From Naumannella halotolerans (GTDB lineage: Bacteria > Actinomycetota > Actinomycetes > Propionibacteriales > Propionibacteriaceae): a stretch of 64,000 bases of DNA. The notes beneath the pieces are model-generated. The model saw nothing but the letters and a program-made list of their open reading frames with translations. It was not told the origin of the DNA and made no database searches. This document shows positions 43,170 through 52,982 of this stretch, piece after piece (the first letter of the stretch is position 1; every line of letters begins with the position of its first letter). The translations under genes were made by a program, and so were the position numbers. The stretch spans positions 290,726 to 354,725 of the forward strand of contig NZ_SOAW01000003.1 of assembly GCF_004364645.1 (NCBI RefSeq), read 5' to 3'.

Positions 43170-46100
43170 CAACGACCGACCGCACCCGCGACACCAGCGG
43201 CCACATTGCCGTCATCGGAATCGGCTGCCACTTCCCCGGCCACGCCACTGATCCGCAACAGTTCTGGGACCTCCTAACTGAGGCCAGTGATGCCACCCGC
43301 ACAATCCCTGCGGATCGGTGGGAGGTAGACAAGTTCTACGACCCCGAACGGTCCAAGATTGGAAAAACGCACGTCAGCCGTGGCGGCTTCCTGGACAGGG
43401 TCGACGAGTTTGACGCGCACTTCTTCGGCATCTCGCCCCGTGAGGCAGTCTGGCTCGATCCCCAACAGCGACTCCTGCTCCGGGTCGCTTACGAGTCGCT
43501 CGAAGACGCGGGACAAGACCTCAACGCCCTAGCCGGCAGCGACGTCGGTGTCTACATGGGTGGCTTCACCCTCGACTATCAGCTGCTGCAGAACTACGGC
43601 ATCCAAAGCAGATACGAGCTCCAGGCGCATTCAGCGACCGGAATGATGATGACGATGCTGTCGAACAGGCTGTCGCATGCATTCAATTTCACCGGCCCCA
43701 GCATGTCGATCGACACCGCTTGCTCGAGTTCTCTAGTTGCCGTACACCTGGCAACCCAGGCAATTCAGCGCGGCGAGTGCAACATGGCCATCGCTGGAGG
43801 GGTGAACGTCATGCTGGCCCCTAACATGACCATCGCCGAGTCCAAGGGAGGGTTTCTCAGCCCCGACGGTCGATGCAAGACATTTGATGCGTCAGCCGAC
43901 GGGTACGGACGTGCTGAAGGCGCAGGAGTCGTCGTCCTTAAGTCACTCGAGCAGGCACTCGAAGACAACGATTCGATCTACTCGGTGATCATGGGAACCG
44001 CTGTCTCCCAAGATGGACGTACCGACGGGATCACCGTGCCTAACGGTGATGCACAGGTAAAGGCGATCAAAGCAGCCCACGCGGTCTCAGGTGTCCGCCC
44101 CGACCAGATCCAGTATGTCGAAGCCCACGGCACCGGTACGCCCGTTGGCGACCCAATCGAAGCATCCGCTATCGGTGCGGTGCTCAGTGAAGGGCGCAGC
44201 GCGGACGAGCCGATCATCCTCGGATCGGTCAAGACAAACATCGGCCACATGGAGGCTGCCGCCGGTGTGGCGGGGCTGATCAAGACGTCCCTCGCGCTGC
44301 GAAACAAGACGATCCCCCCACACCTGCACTTGACTGACCCGAACCCCGACGTTCCCTTCGAGGAATACAACCTGCTGGTACCCACTCAGGGAATGGAGTG
44401 GCCGCAGCCGAAGAACGGTGGTGTACGTATTGCCGGCGTCAACTCCTTCGGTTTCGGCGGAACCAACGCTCACGTTGTGGTGTCAGAAGCTCCCACGAGG
44501 CGCCGGATCCCTACCGAACCCGCCAAGCGGCGGTCCACACCGTGGCTGATCCCCATCTCTGCCAGGCATGCCGATTCGCTCGCAAAGCTGGCCTCACGCA
44601 TGACCGAACGTGTCCAGGATGCTGATGACGACGAACTCGATCAGATCAGCTACACAGCTGCCCTGCGACGCACTCATCATGAGCACCGGGCAGTTGTGGT
44701 GGCTGATTCCGCGAGCGTCGCCGCCGAACGGTTCTCAAGCGTCGCCGATCTCTCTTCCGCTCCAGGCGTCGCCTATGGAACTGCCCCGGCCGGATCTCCG
44801 AAGGTGGCGTTCGTATGCACCGGTATGGGGCCTCAGTGGTGGGGAATGGGGCGACAGTTGTTTGAAAGTGAGCCTCTCTTCCGCGCCGCGGTCGAGCGAT
44901 GCTCAGACGAACTGGAAAAGTACACGGGCTGGTCACTGGTGGATGAGCTGCTCGCCGATGAAGATGTCTCACGCATGGCCGAGACGGAAGTAGCTCAGCC
45001 AGCCAACTTCGCCATCCAAGTGGGATTGGCCGAACTGTGGAAGCAGCACGGAGTCGAGCCGGATGCAATCGTCGGACACTCAACCGGGGAACTTGCCGCC
45101 CAGTATCTGGCCGGGGTGCTAAGCCTGCGCGAAGCGATTCGCGTCACCTACCACCGCAGCCGTCTACAACAGCGCGCTACAGGGACGGGTCGGATGCTCG
45201 CCGTGGGCCTGTCGCCTGAAACTCTGGACAAGGCCGTCGACGAGGCAGGTCCGGGGGTCTCGGTGGCAGCAGTCAATGGTCCCTCGGCTGTGACGATGTC
45301 AGGCGATGCTGCTGCATTGGAGAATATGGCCTCGCAGCTCCAAACCTTCGGAGTGTTTCACAAGTTCCTCCAGGTCAAGATTCCTTACCACAGCCATCTC
45401 ATGGAACCGTTACGAGATGAACTCGTCACGTCTTTGAGTGACCTCGAGGCGCACTCGGCGACCATCCCGCTCTACTCCACGGTCACCGGGACCCGGATTG
45501 ATGGCGCGGCCGTCGACTCCCAGTACTGGTGGCAGAACGTGCGTGCGACGGTCCTGTTCGCCGCCGCATTCAGCGAGATGATCGACGACGGGTACACCCA
45601 TTTCATCGAACTTGGACCACACACTGTTCTGGCCAGTTCGATGAAGGAAGTGCTCGACGAACACGACACCGAAGGTGTCGTCGTGGCGTCCATGAGGCGT
45701 GGTGCCCACGACCAGACGACGTTCTACAGTGCGCTGGGAGCCTTGCACTGCGCGGGTCATGAGATCGCATGGGAAACGGTGTGCACCCCCCGAACCACGC
45801 CAACTGGCCTGCCAACGTACCCGTGGCAGCTGGTGAGCTACTGGAACGAATCTCGTGAGGCACTCGAAGACCGTCACCACGCCCACATCCATCCGCTTCT
45901 AGGTAGCCGCATCAACGCCCCAAACCCCACGTGGGAAATTGAAGTGGGATCACGATGGCTGCCTGGGGTAACAGACCACCAGATTCAAGGCACAACTATC
46001 GTGCCGGGCGCAGCCTTGATCGAGATGTTCCACGCCGCGGCCACTGACACCTACGTACCCGGCGAGTACGCGGTGCATGATGTTGAGCTGCTCCACGCTA

Positions 46101-48787
46101 TAGCTCTGGACCCATCTAACGACCCACGGCTACGCACCACCCTTTACCCAGCCGAGGCGACGGTCGAGATCGCAGGGTTCAGAGCACTCCCCAATGGTGA
46201 CCGCACATGGACTGTCCACGCGAGGGCGCGGATCAGCCGCGCGAGCAAGAACAATAGCCAAGCCCTGGTCGGCGACCCCGCATCGTCGCCTGCTCGGATC
46301 ATCGACGGTGAGGAGTTCTACGACCGACTGACCGCATCTGGATTCGAGTACGGCCCCATGTTCCGGACCATCACCAGCATCTGTGACCGCGGCGACGCTG
46401 TAACCGCCACCGTGCTCGCACCAGCCGACGTTGTAGGCGCGATCGACAACTACACCTTCCATCCGGTCCTGCTCGACGCCGCGTTACAGCTCCTGCTGGT
46501 ACGCGGGCTGCCCGCTTCACCTGAGGCTTCTTCCACCCCCTTCCTGCCCGTTGGCATCGAGTCAGTGACCGTCCACCAGCGACCAACCAACATCATGAAC
46601 GCAACCGCCTACATCACCTCGACCACTTCTGAGGCAGTGACCTGCGACGTGATCCTGCGCGATCCTGAAGGAGCGCTTGTAGCGGAAATCACCGGCTACA
46701 CCGCACGATCCTTGGAAGCCACAACAGGAGGCTCGCCGGACAAGGCCAACAAGGCGCTCTACCGGGTCGACTGGCAAGAAGTGACCAGTCCACCAGCCCC
46801 GATGCCGTCAGCCGAGGATTGGCCGGGAGAAACGTTCGCGGTGTTCGCTGATCGGCGAGGCGTGGGGGAGTGCCTGGCCAATGAGCTGACAGGCGCTGGA
46901 AAGACCGTGATCAAGATCCACGCCGAACCGACGGTCGCCATCGAGATAGACGACAAGGCATCCTCGGTCCGCCTCAATCCCGCTGACGCAGACCAATACA
47001 CCAGCCTGGCTCGCTATCTGTTCGAACAGAACGTCGACCACATCATCCATCTTTGGGCAACCGACACCACGGCCGACACTGACATTGACGGCGCATCGAT
47101 CCTGCAACAACAGACACTGGCTGCAGGCTCGGTGTACAGACTCAGCCAAGCAATGCTGACAGCCAATCAAACAGCAGAATGGAAACTGTGGCTGGTGAGC
47201 TGCCACGGCCAAGCCATCAGTGCCAGCGATACCGTTTCACCAACCCAAGCAGCAATCTGGGGAGCAGGACGAGTCCTTGGTCACCAAGAGATGCCATCGT
47301 CTTGGGGAGGGCTGATCGACGTTGATGGTGAATCAATTGCTCAAGACGTCAGCGACATCATCCTCGCCGCAACCACCGAAGGCACCGAAGATCACAACGC
47401 CTTCCGGAACGGATCTCGGTATGTCGCCCGCCTGGACAAGGTCCCACACCAAGGAACCCCGTTTCCGCTGAGCCTTCGACCCGACGTCAGCTACCTGATC
47501 ACAGGCGGCCTCGGAGCCCTGGGAGGTGTCGTGGCCCGCTACCTTGCACAGCGCGGAGCGCGCAACATCACCTTGATCAGCCGAAATGGGCTGCCTGATC
47601 GGAGCCAATGGGTTGACCTCGACCCCAACCATCCACGGGCCGGCGCGGTCGAGCGAATCCGCAAGCTCGAAGACGACACAGGGTGTCAGGTAGAGGTCGC
47701 TGCGGTTGATGTGACCGACGAAGAAGCGCTGCGCCAGTGGAAAACGAGCCGCTCCGGCGCCCCTATCGCCGGCGTCATCCATGCTGCTGGGGTAGTTGAT
47801 GACTCCCTTGTGCAACACATGACACACGAGCAGTTCCATCGAGTCCTTCAACCCAAAATCACCGGATCATGGAACCTTCACCAGGTCTTCGACGACAGCA
47901 GCCTCGACTTCTTCATGATGTTCTCATCGACGGGGGCAGTGATCGCCTCACCAGGACAGATCAACTACGCCTCAGCGAACGCGTTCATCGACGCGCTGGC
48001 CCACTTGCGGCGCTCGCAAGGCCGCCCAGCCGTGAGCCTCGGTTGGGGACCATGGTCAATCGGGATGGTAGAAGACCTTCACCTCGAGAGTCTCTATAGC
48101 CGCCTCGGCATCGACCTGATCACCCCTCAGATGGGTGAAGCAGTGATGGCCCGCTACCTCATTGATTCCGACGCGGCCCACGTCGTCGTGGTCTCGGCAG
48201 ACTGGACCACGGCACGAAAGTCATCACCGACCGGTGAACTGCCCGCTTTGTTCCAACGGCTCGACAACGACCATGACGAAGACCGGACAGGATCACTCGT
48301 GGCGACCGTGCTCGCGGCCCCTGAAGAGCAACGCACAGCCCGCGTGACTGAGGTACTTCGAGACATCACCGCAACTGTGCTGGCCCTCGACCCTGAGATG
48401 ACATCTACCACTGAGTCTCTCAACACCTTCGGTTTGGACTCGATGATGGCCATCGAGATCCGTAACCGACTTCAGGTAGCCCTTGAAGTGGACGTGCCCG
48501 TCCTGGACCTACTGCACGGCGTCACCATCGGTGACCTCGCAGTGAAGCTCACCGATCGAATTGGCGCAGGAACCTCGACAGCCGACGACCTTGCCGGCGG
48601 CGATACCGCAGCAACAGACGCACCAATCCACGAAGCCGACCTCGATGACGAACAAGTCGATGAAGAACTCGCCCGCCTGATAGCCGACATCTCCGATGAG
48701 GACATCGCGCTACTCCTGAGCGAGGCGGACTCGACTCCCTCCGGAGAAGCCCCCCACCTCAGCGTCGTGAGAGATGAACAGCCATGA
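43166..48787 (+). CDS. single-module reducing type I polyketide synthase (KS-AT-DH-KR-ACP)
   Basis: An 1873-residue multidomain enzyme. KS (residues about 12-440): Cys186 in DTACSSSL, His321 in EAHGTGTPVGDP and His361 in KTNIGHMEAAAG. AT (about 545-850): Ser639 in GHSTGE, with YHSH at 741-744. DH (about 900-1190): His938 in HQIQGTTIVP and Asp1104 in LLDAALQ. KR (about 1445-1650): GGLGALG and Tyr1601 in NYASAN. ACP: Ser1759 in GLDSMMA. There is no ER and no built-in release domain. All catalytic residues are present, so each extension should give a double bond. As the only PKS in the cluster it must act iteratively to make more than one extension. An acidic tail (residues 1825-1855) follows the ACP. 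Confidence 0.93.
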   Translation: MTTTDRTRDTSGHIAVIGIGCHFPGHATDPQQFWDLLTEASDATRTIPADRWEVDKFYDPERSKIGKTHVSRGGFLDRVDEFDAHFFGISPREAVWLDPQQRLLLRVAYESLEDAGQDLNALAGSDVGVYMGGFTLDYQLLQNYGIQSRYELQAHSATGMMMTMLSNRLSHAFNFTGPSMSIDTACSSSLVAVHLATQAIQRGECNMAIAGGVNVMLAPNMTIAESKGGFLSPDGRCKTFDASADGYGRAEGAGVVVLKSLEQALEDNDSIYSVIMGTAVSQDGRTDGITVPNGDAQVKAIKAAHAVSGVRPDQIQYVEAHGTGTPVGDPIEASAIGAVLSEGRSADEPIILGSVKTNIGHMEAAAGVAGLIKTSLALRNKTIPPHLHLTDPNPDVPFEEYNLLVPTQGMEWPQPKNGGVRIAGVNSFGFGGTNAHVVVSEAPTRRRIPTEPAKRRSTPWLIPISARHADSLAKLASRMTERVQDADDDELDQISYTAALRRTHHEHRAVVVADSASVAAERFSSVADLSSAPGVAYGTAPAGSPKVAFVCTGMGPQWWGMGRQLFESEPLFRAAVERCSDELEKYTGWSLVDELLADEDVSRMAETEVAQPANFAIQVGLAELWKQHGVEPDAIVGHSTGELAAQYLAGVLSLREAIRVTYHRSRLQQRATGTGRMLAVGLSPETLDKAVDEAGPGVSVAAVNGPSAVTMSGDAAALENMASQLQTFGVFHKFLQVKIPYHSHLMEPLRDELVTSLSDLEAHSATIPLYSTVTGTRIDGAAVDSQYWWQNVRATVLFAAAFSEMIDDGYTHFIELGPHTVLASSMKEVLDEHDTEGVVVASMRRGAHDQTTFYSALGALHCAGHEIAWETVCTPRTTPTGLPTYPWQLVSYWNESREALEDRHHAHIHPLLGSRINAPNPTWEIEVGSRWLPGVTDHQIQGTTIVPGAALIEMFHAAATDTYVPGEYAVHDVELLHAIALDPSNDPRLRTTLYPAEATVEIAGFRALPNGDRTWTVHARARISRASKNNSQALVGDPASSPARIIDGEEFYDRLTASGFEYGPMFRTITSICDRGDAVTATVLAPADVVGAIDNYTFHPVLLDAALQLLLVRGLPASPEASSTPFLPVGIESVTVHQRPTNIMNATAYITSTTSEAVTCDVILRDPEGALVAEITGYTARSLEATTGGSPDKANKALYRVDWQEVTSPPAPMPSAEDWPGETFAVFADRRGVGECLANELTGAGKTVIKIHAEPTVAIEIDDKASSVRLNPADADQYTSLARYLFEQNVDHIIHLWATDTTADTDIDGASILQQQTLAAGSVYRLSQAMLTANQTAEWKLWLVSCHGQAISASDTVSPTQAAIWGAGRVLGHQEMPSSWGGLIDVDGESIAQDVSDIILAATTEGTEDHNAFRNGSRYVARLDKVPHQGTPFPLSLRPDVSYLITGGLGALGGVVARYLAQRGARNITLISRNGLPDRSQWVDLDPNHPRAGAVERIRKLEDDTGCQVEVAAVDVTDEEALRQWKTSRSGAPIAGVIHAAGVVDDSLVQHMTHEQFHRVLQPKITGSWNLHQVFDDSSLDFFMMFSSTGAVIASPGQINYASANAFIDALAHLRRSQGRPAVSLGWGPWSIGMVEDLHLESLYSRLGIDLITPQMGEAVMARYLIDSDAAHVVVVSADWTTARKSSPTGELPALFQRLDNDHDEDRTGSLVATVLAAPEEQRTARVTEVLRDITATVLALDPEMTSTTESLNTFGLDSMMAIEIRNRLQVALEVDVPVLDLLHGVTIGDLAVKLTDRIGAGTSTADDLAGGDTAATDAPIHEADLDDEQVDEELARLIADISDEDIALLLSEADSTPSGEAPHLSVVRDEQP

Positions 48788-49746
48788 TCAAGACAATTCT
48801 GCAGAAGGCAAAGAGACAATCGATGGGTGTCTCCGACGCCGAAGCCGTGGGCTTCAGCCGCGGCGGAACACCAAAGTGGACACACCTCGAAACCGCCGTG
48901 CGAACCGCTGTGGGCGGCTACCACACAGTGCTCGACGACAGCAGAATCGACGTTCTCGTCCCTCGACTTGAAGAAGTCAACCGCGATTGGCGTGGCTATG
49001 CCTACGAGGGAGCCGCAATGGGCCTGACGGGCCTCGACTGCTTCCTCCCGACAAAGTCACGATTCCTCGCCTACGTCGAAGGCCCAGCCCGACACCACGC
49101 CTACATGGCTCACATAGGAGCCGGCGAAGCCTTAGCGCGACTACGCCGTCGACCGCAGAACTTCATCGACAAGCTTCCACATCCGGTACTGCGCTGGCTT
49201 GTGATGGACGGCTTCGGCTTCCATGAAGGCTTCTTCCGTCCGGACCGCCACATCATCGGCCAGAAGATACCTGACTACCTGACCGCACATGCGCGTCGTG
49301 TCTTCGACCAAGGCATCGGCCGCGCGGTGTGGTTCCTCACCGGTGCTGACGTCGACGACATCAGTTCGATCTTGAATGCCTTCCCAGCCCACCGCCACTC
49401 AGACCTGTGGCTGGGCGTAGGCGTCGGATGCGGATACGTGGGAGGAATCAGCGAACAGGAGATTCGCCGACTGCAGCACCACAGCGGCCAGTACGAGCGC
49501 CAACTCGGCGTGGGCGCTGCCTTCGTCGCTAAAGGGCGAATTCAGGCAGGAAACCTCGTCACAGACACCGCCACCGCTGCCGAGATCCTATGCGGGAAGT
49601 CGGCGGCCGAGGCAGCGGCCATGGTCGACGCCGGCTTCGCGGCGGTGACCCACACACACTCACCGTGTGCCTACGCCGATCTGCAAGAAGTCCTAGCCGG
49701 CTGGATCGCTCCGACAACCTCCTCCACGGGAAAGGCTCTGCGATGA
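48784..49746 (+). CDS. DUF1702 protein, copy 1
   Basis: A 320-residue protein. Family blocks are YAYEGAAMGLTGLDC, HIGAGEALARLRRRP, DGFGFHEGFFR, FDQGIGRAVWFLTGADVDD and DLWLGVGVGCGYVGG. The family has no known catalytic role. To my knowledge members occur beside enediyne and other iterative type I PKS genes, so a role in maturing the polyene chain is likely. There is no signal peptide or membrane helix. It starts four bases before the PKS stop. Confidence 0.82.
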   Translation: MIKTILQKAKRQSMGVSDAEAVGFSRGGTPKWTHLETAVRTAVGGYHTVLDDSRIDVLVPRLEEVNRDWRGYAYEGAAMGLTGLDCFLPTKSRFLAYVEGPARHHAYMAHIGAGEALARLRRRPQNFIDKLPHPVLRWLVMDGFGFHEGFFRPDRHIIGQKIPDYLTAHARRVFDQGIGRAVWFLTGADVDDISSILNAFPAHRHSDLWLGVGVGCGYVGGISEQEIRRLQHHSGQYERQLGVGAAFVAKGRIQAGNLVTDTATAAEILCGKSAAEAAAMVDAGFAAVTHTHSPCAYADLQEVLAGWIAPTTSSTGKALR

Positions 49747-50669
49747 CAACCGTGGCGTCATTACTCACTCCGCTGTATCAGGTCACCCCTCGCGACCTCC
49801 CTGCAGCAACACAGGCAGATCAGCAACGGCTCACCCACGTAGTTCAAGTAGTAACGGAGTGCTGCCACCTCGCACTGAGAACCCCCAACCTCACCATGCT
49901 CTGCCGAAAGCTCGACCGATATCCCGAAGAGCTCCTCGGGTTCGCCTACGAAGGCGCCGGAGTGGGCCTAGCAGCAATCGACACGGCGTTCCCGTGGTAC
50001 TCACGAACACGGCAGTTCACCAACGAGTACGCCACCGACTACAAGTATGCGATCTACCTCGGTGCCGGAATGGGACTCGCCCGTGTCCGCAGACGGCCCG
50101 ACCGTTTCATTCGGCGCCTGCGCGACGACGTGTTCGGATGGGTCGTTTGGGATGGCGTCGGATTCCACCAGGGACTGTTCGGTTACCGCCGCCATGTACA
50201 GGAGCGGCATGTTCCGGTGGGCATCGGAGGCTTCACGCTGTCAGTGTTCGATCATGGTCTCGGCCGAGCGATCTGGTTCGGCACTGGAGCTGACGTCGCC
50301 ACAGCCGCGGCAACGATCAACGCCTTTCCCCAACCGCGCAGAGGCGACCTGTGGGCAGGAATCGGTCTGGCCAGCTCCTATACAGGCGGCGCAGATCCTG
50401 CCGAGATCGCAACCCTGCTCGGCTATGCCGGGGCGTATGCAGACCGCGTAGCCGAGGGAGCTGCGGTGGCAGCAAAGAACAGACATGACCCCGCCAACGC
50501 GTCCAGCCACAACCACAGTGCGGTCGAAGCGCTCTGCGGGGCCGACACCACGATCGTCAGCCAGTACGCGAACCAAGCTCTCAACGAGCTCCCGACAGAC
50601 GGGCCCGAACCGGCCTACGGAATTTGGCGGAGCAGGTTACGCCACCTCAACAGGGGAGTAGCAGCATGA
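49743..50669 (+). CDS. DUF1702 protein, copy 2
   Basis: A 308-residue paralogue: FAYEGAGVGLAAIDT, YLGAGMGLARVRRRP, DGVGFHQGLFGYRRH, FDHGLGRAIWFGTGADVAT and DLWAGIGLASSYTGG. Gln of the DQG motif is His here, the only copy with that change. ATG 49743 overlaps the copy 1 stop by four bases; a longer upstream frame is not family-like. The stop overlaps the antiporter ATG (50666). Confidence 0.82.
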   Translation: MTTVASLLTPLYQVTPRDLPAATQADQQRLTHVVQVVTECCHLALRTPNLTMLCRKLDRYPEELLGFAYEGAGVGLAAIDTAFPWYSRTRQFTNEYATDYKYAIYLGAGMGLARVRRRPDRFIRRLRDDVFGWVVWDGVGFHQGLFGYRRHVQERHVPVGIGGFTLSVFDHGLGRAIWFGTGADVATAAATINAFPQPRRGDLWAGIGLASSYTGGADPAEIATLLGYAGAYADRVAEGAAVAAKNRHDPANASSHNHSAVEALCGADTTIVSQYANQALNELPTDGPEPAYGIWRSRLRHLNRGVAA

Positions 50670-52012
50670 AAGGTGACACAATCTTCTTCGAGTTCGGGCT
50701 GGCGCTAGCAGTGATCTTGCTCGTGTGCGCCGTGTGCGGAAGCCTCGCGAGGTACGTGGGCCAGCCGCGGGTGGTAGGCGAGATGATCGCCGGCGTGTCC
50801 CTGGGCCCCTCCTTGTTCGGCCGATTCTTCCCCGACGCCCAACAGCAGGTCTTTCCCGATGACCTCATGTCGACGATCTACGTGCTAAGTCAACTTGGGC
50901 TGGTCATCTTCATGTTCACGATCGGCCTAGAGTTCGACACAAGCCTGCTCAAACAGAAGGCAAAAGCAGGCGTAGCCGTCTCTGTGGCCGGATTGGCCGC
51001 GCCCATGCTCCTTGGAGCACTGGTGGCTATCCCGCTTGTCGCCCAGGGCGGGCAGTTCTTCTCAAGCCAGGTACCACTGCCCGTAGCCATGTTCATACTC
51101 GGCGCGGCTCTGGCAACGACGGCATTTCCAATGCTCGCCCGGATCTTGCAGGAGCGGCGACTCGGAGCAACGCCGCTCGGCACGCTCGCCCTATCAGCTG
51201 GGGCTGTCGACGACGCTGTCGCCTGGCTGTTCCTGGCCGTAGTTCTAGCAATCGTAAGCGGAAATGTCCTGGTCGCCATCACTGCAGTTGTCGGAGGTTT
51301 GATCTATGTCGTCGTGATGATCACCTTCGGGCGACGAGCACTGAACCTGGCGGCAAGCCACTTTCCACGAGTCAACGACGCAACACTCATCTGCGTTCTG
51401 GTACTCATCGTGGTTGCCGCGCTCTACACCAACACTGTCGGCATCCACTCCATCTTCGGGGGGTTCGTTCTGGGCATTGCCATGCCGAGGAAGCACCAGC
51501 TCAACGAGCGGCTCCGAGCCAAGATCCAGCCGGCAGTCAAAGCGCTACTCCTACCACTGTTCTTCGTCTACTCCGGCCTTAACACTGAGCTCGGGCTCGT
51601 CAACACCCCAACGCTGTGGGCAGTAGCCGCCTTGGTCTTTGTCGCGTCGGTACTGGCCAAGGGAGTCGCTTGCTACACCGCCGCCCGCGCATGCAAGGTC
51701 CCTCGCCGCGAGGCGATGGCGATCGGTAGCTTGATGAACGCCCGCGGGCTCATGGAACTGATCTTGCTGAACATCGTCCTAAGCGCGGGACTGATCACAC
51801 CAACACTGTTCACCATTCTCGTGTTGATGGCGATCGTGACAACGTTGATGGCGTCGCCCCTCTTCAACTACTTCTACGGGAGATTCCTACCCGCCGACCA
51901 TGAAGCCGATCGAAAAGTGGTCAAGCCCACTGCCACGTTCGAACTTCCAGCAGCCGGCGCTGCCACTAGCCACAGGAGGAATGATGACGCCGAAGCTGTC
52001 AACCATCGCTAG
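50666..52012 (+). CDS. CPA2-type cation/proton antiporter
   Basis: A 448-residue membrane protein of the Kef/NapA-like group, exchanging Na+ or K+ for protons. About 12-13 hydrophobic helices are visible, beginning FGLALAVILLVCAVCGSLA. The family strings VVGEMIAGVSLGPSLFG, LGLVIFMFTIGLEFD and LSAGAVDDAVAWLFLAVVLA (with adjacent Asp residues for ion binding) are present. No RCK/TrkA domain is attached. It sits inside the DUF1702 block and overlaps both neighbours, so it may support self-resistance, product export or membrane potential during synthesis. Confidence 0.85.
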   Translation: MKGDTIFFEFGLALAVILLVCAVCGSLARYVGQPRVVGEMIAGVSLGPSLFGRFFPDAQQQVFPDDLMSTIYVLSQLGLVIFMFTIGLEFDTSLLKQKAKAGVAVSVAGLAAPMLLGALVAIPLVAQGGQFFSSQVPLPVAMFILGAALATTAFPMLARILQERRLGATPLGTLALSAGAVDDAVAWLFLAVVLAIVSGNVLVAITAVVGGLIYVVVMITFGRRALNLAASHFPRVNDATLICVLVLIVVAALYTNTVGIHSIFGGFVLGIAMPRKHQLNERLRAKIQPAVKALLLPLFFVYSGLNTELGLVNTPTLWAVAALVFVASVLAKGVACYTAARACKVPRREAMAIGSLMNARGLMELILLNIVLSAGLITPTLFTILVLMAIVTTLMASPLFNYFYGRFLPADHEADRKVVKPTATFELPAAGAATSHRRNDDAEAVNHR

Positions 52013-52982
52013 AGCGCTGTTAGGCCTCTCCGCAGATGAGTTCCCAAAGCTCGCCGCCCAGCGAGTGGGTGATCACGACGACATGCACGCCACATGGACG
52101 TCGTTCGAACCGGTCGCAGCGACACTCGTCGACACCTTTTACCTCTCCCTGGACATCGGCGACCACCGAACGGTCGCAGATGCCATGGACAAGTACCCCG
52201 AAGAGCTACGCGGCATCGCCTACGAAGGAGCAGGGATGGGACTGATGCTGCGCGACTCGTTGCTTCCGTGGAGCAACGAGCTCCACAAACTCATCCACGG
52301 CCCGGGCGCGGCATACCGATGCCTCATCCACATCGGTGCAGGACTGGTCCTGGCACGACTTCCCAATGACCCCATGAAGTTCATCAACGCCCAAGCTCCA
52401 CTCATGCGCCACTTCGTCGCAGACGGCTACGGGTTCTTCGACGGATTCTTTCGATGGGAACAGGTCGTCACCGCGAAACGGACACCACCACGTTTACACG
52501 GATATGCACTCAACGCCTACGACCAGGGAGTCGGCCGCTCATTGTGGTTTTCCAGTGGCGCGAATGTAGGCCGGATCCACCACACAGTCAGTGGATTCTC
52601 CTCGTCACGTCAAGCAGACCTCTGGAGCGGTGTCGGACTAGCCTGCGCCTACGCCGCAGGCGTGCTCGACGCGCGAGCCATTCAAGACCTCACCGAGGTC
52701 GCGGGACCATATGCCAGCGACGTCGCGACTGGCGTTGCAGTCGCTGCAGTGTTCAGGTCCCAGAGTGAATTGACAGCAGCGCCGCACACTGACCTGGCCA
52801 GCCAGGTCTTGTGGGCCGCGGACGCCCACGAACTGGCACAAGCCGTCACGGACCAGCTCGAACAGCTACTCCCTGGTTCGACTTCGCCCGACGACCACAC
52901 CTACCAACAGTGGCGGCAGTCCATAGCCGAACGATGGCAACAGACGGTGCCCAACCTGGCCTCAACAAGGAGCAAACCATGA
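51984..52982 (+). CDS. DUF1702 protein, copy 3
   Basis: A 332-residue paralogue: IAYEGAGMGLMLRDS, HIGAGLVLARLPND, DGYGFFDGFFRW, YDQGVGRSLWFSSGANVGR and DLWSGVGLACAYAAG. ATG 51984 has AGGAGGA at 51974-51980; the ATG at 51981 is less well spaced. It overlaps the antiporter by 29 bases and copy 4 by four bases. The Asp of GADV is Asn here. Confidence 0.82.
   Translation: MTPKLSTIARALLGLSADEFPKLAAQRVGDHDDMHATWTSFEPVAATLVDTFYLSLDIGDHRTVADAMDKYPEELRGIAYEGAGMGLMLRDSLLPWSNELHKLIHGPGAAYRCLIHIGAGLVLARLPNDPMKFINAQAPLMRHFVADGYGFFDGFFRWEQVVTAKRTPPRLHGYALNAYDQGVGRSLWFSSGANVGRIHHTVSGFSSSRQADLWSGVGLACAYAAGVLDARAIQDLTEVAGPYASDVATGVAVAAVFRSQSELTAAPHTDLASQVLWAADAHELAQAVTDQLEQLLPGSTSPDDHTYQQWRQSIAERWQQTVPNLASTRSKP

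Noticed and set aside
45386..45397. Choosing malonyl or methylmalonyl from the AT motif YHSH
   Set aside because: The motif matches neither the usual HAFH nor YASH, so I leave the extender unit open.
43166..48787. Canonical enediyne PKS
   Set aside because: Size and DUF1702 neighbours are suggestive, but the domain order is KS-AT-DH-KR-ACP with a separate PPTase. Enediyne synthases have ACP between AT and KR and a fused C-terminal PPTase. I also see no UnbU/UnbV-type genes or E10-like hotdog thioesterase.
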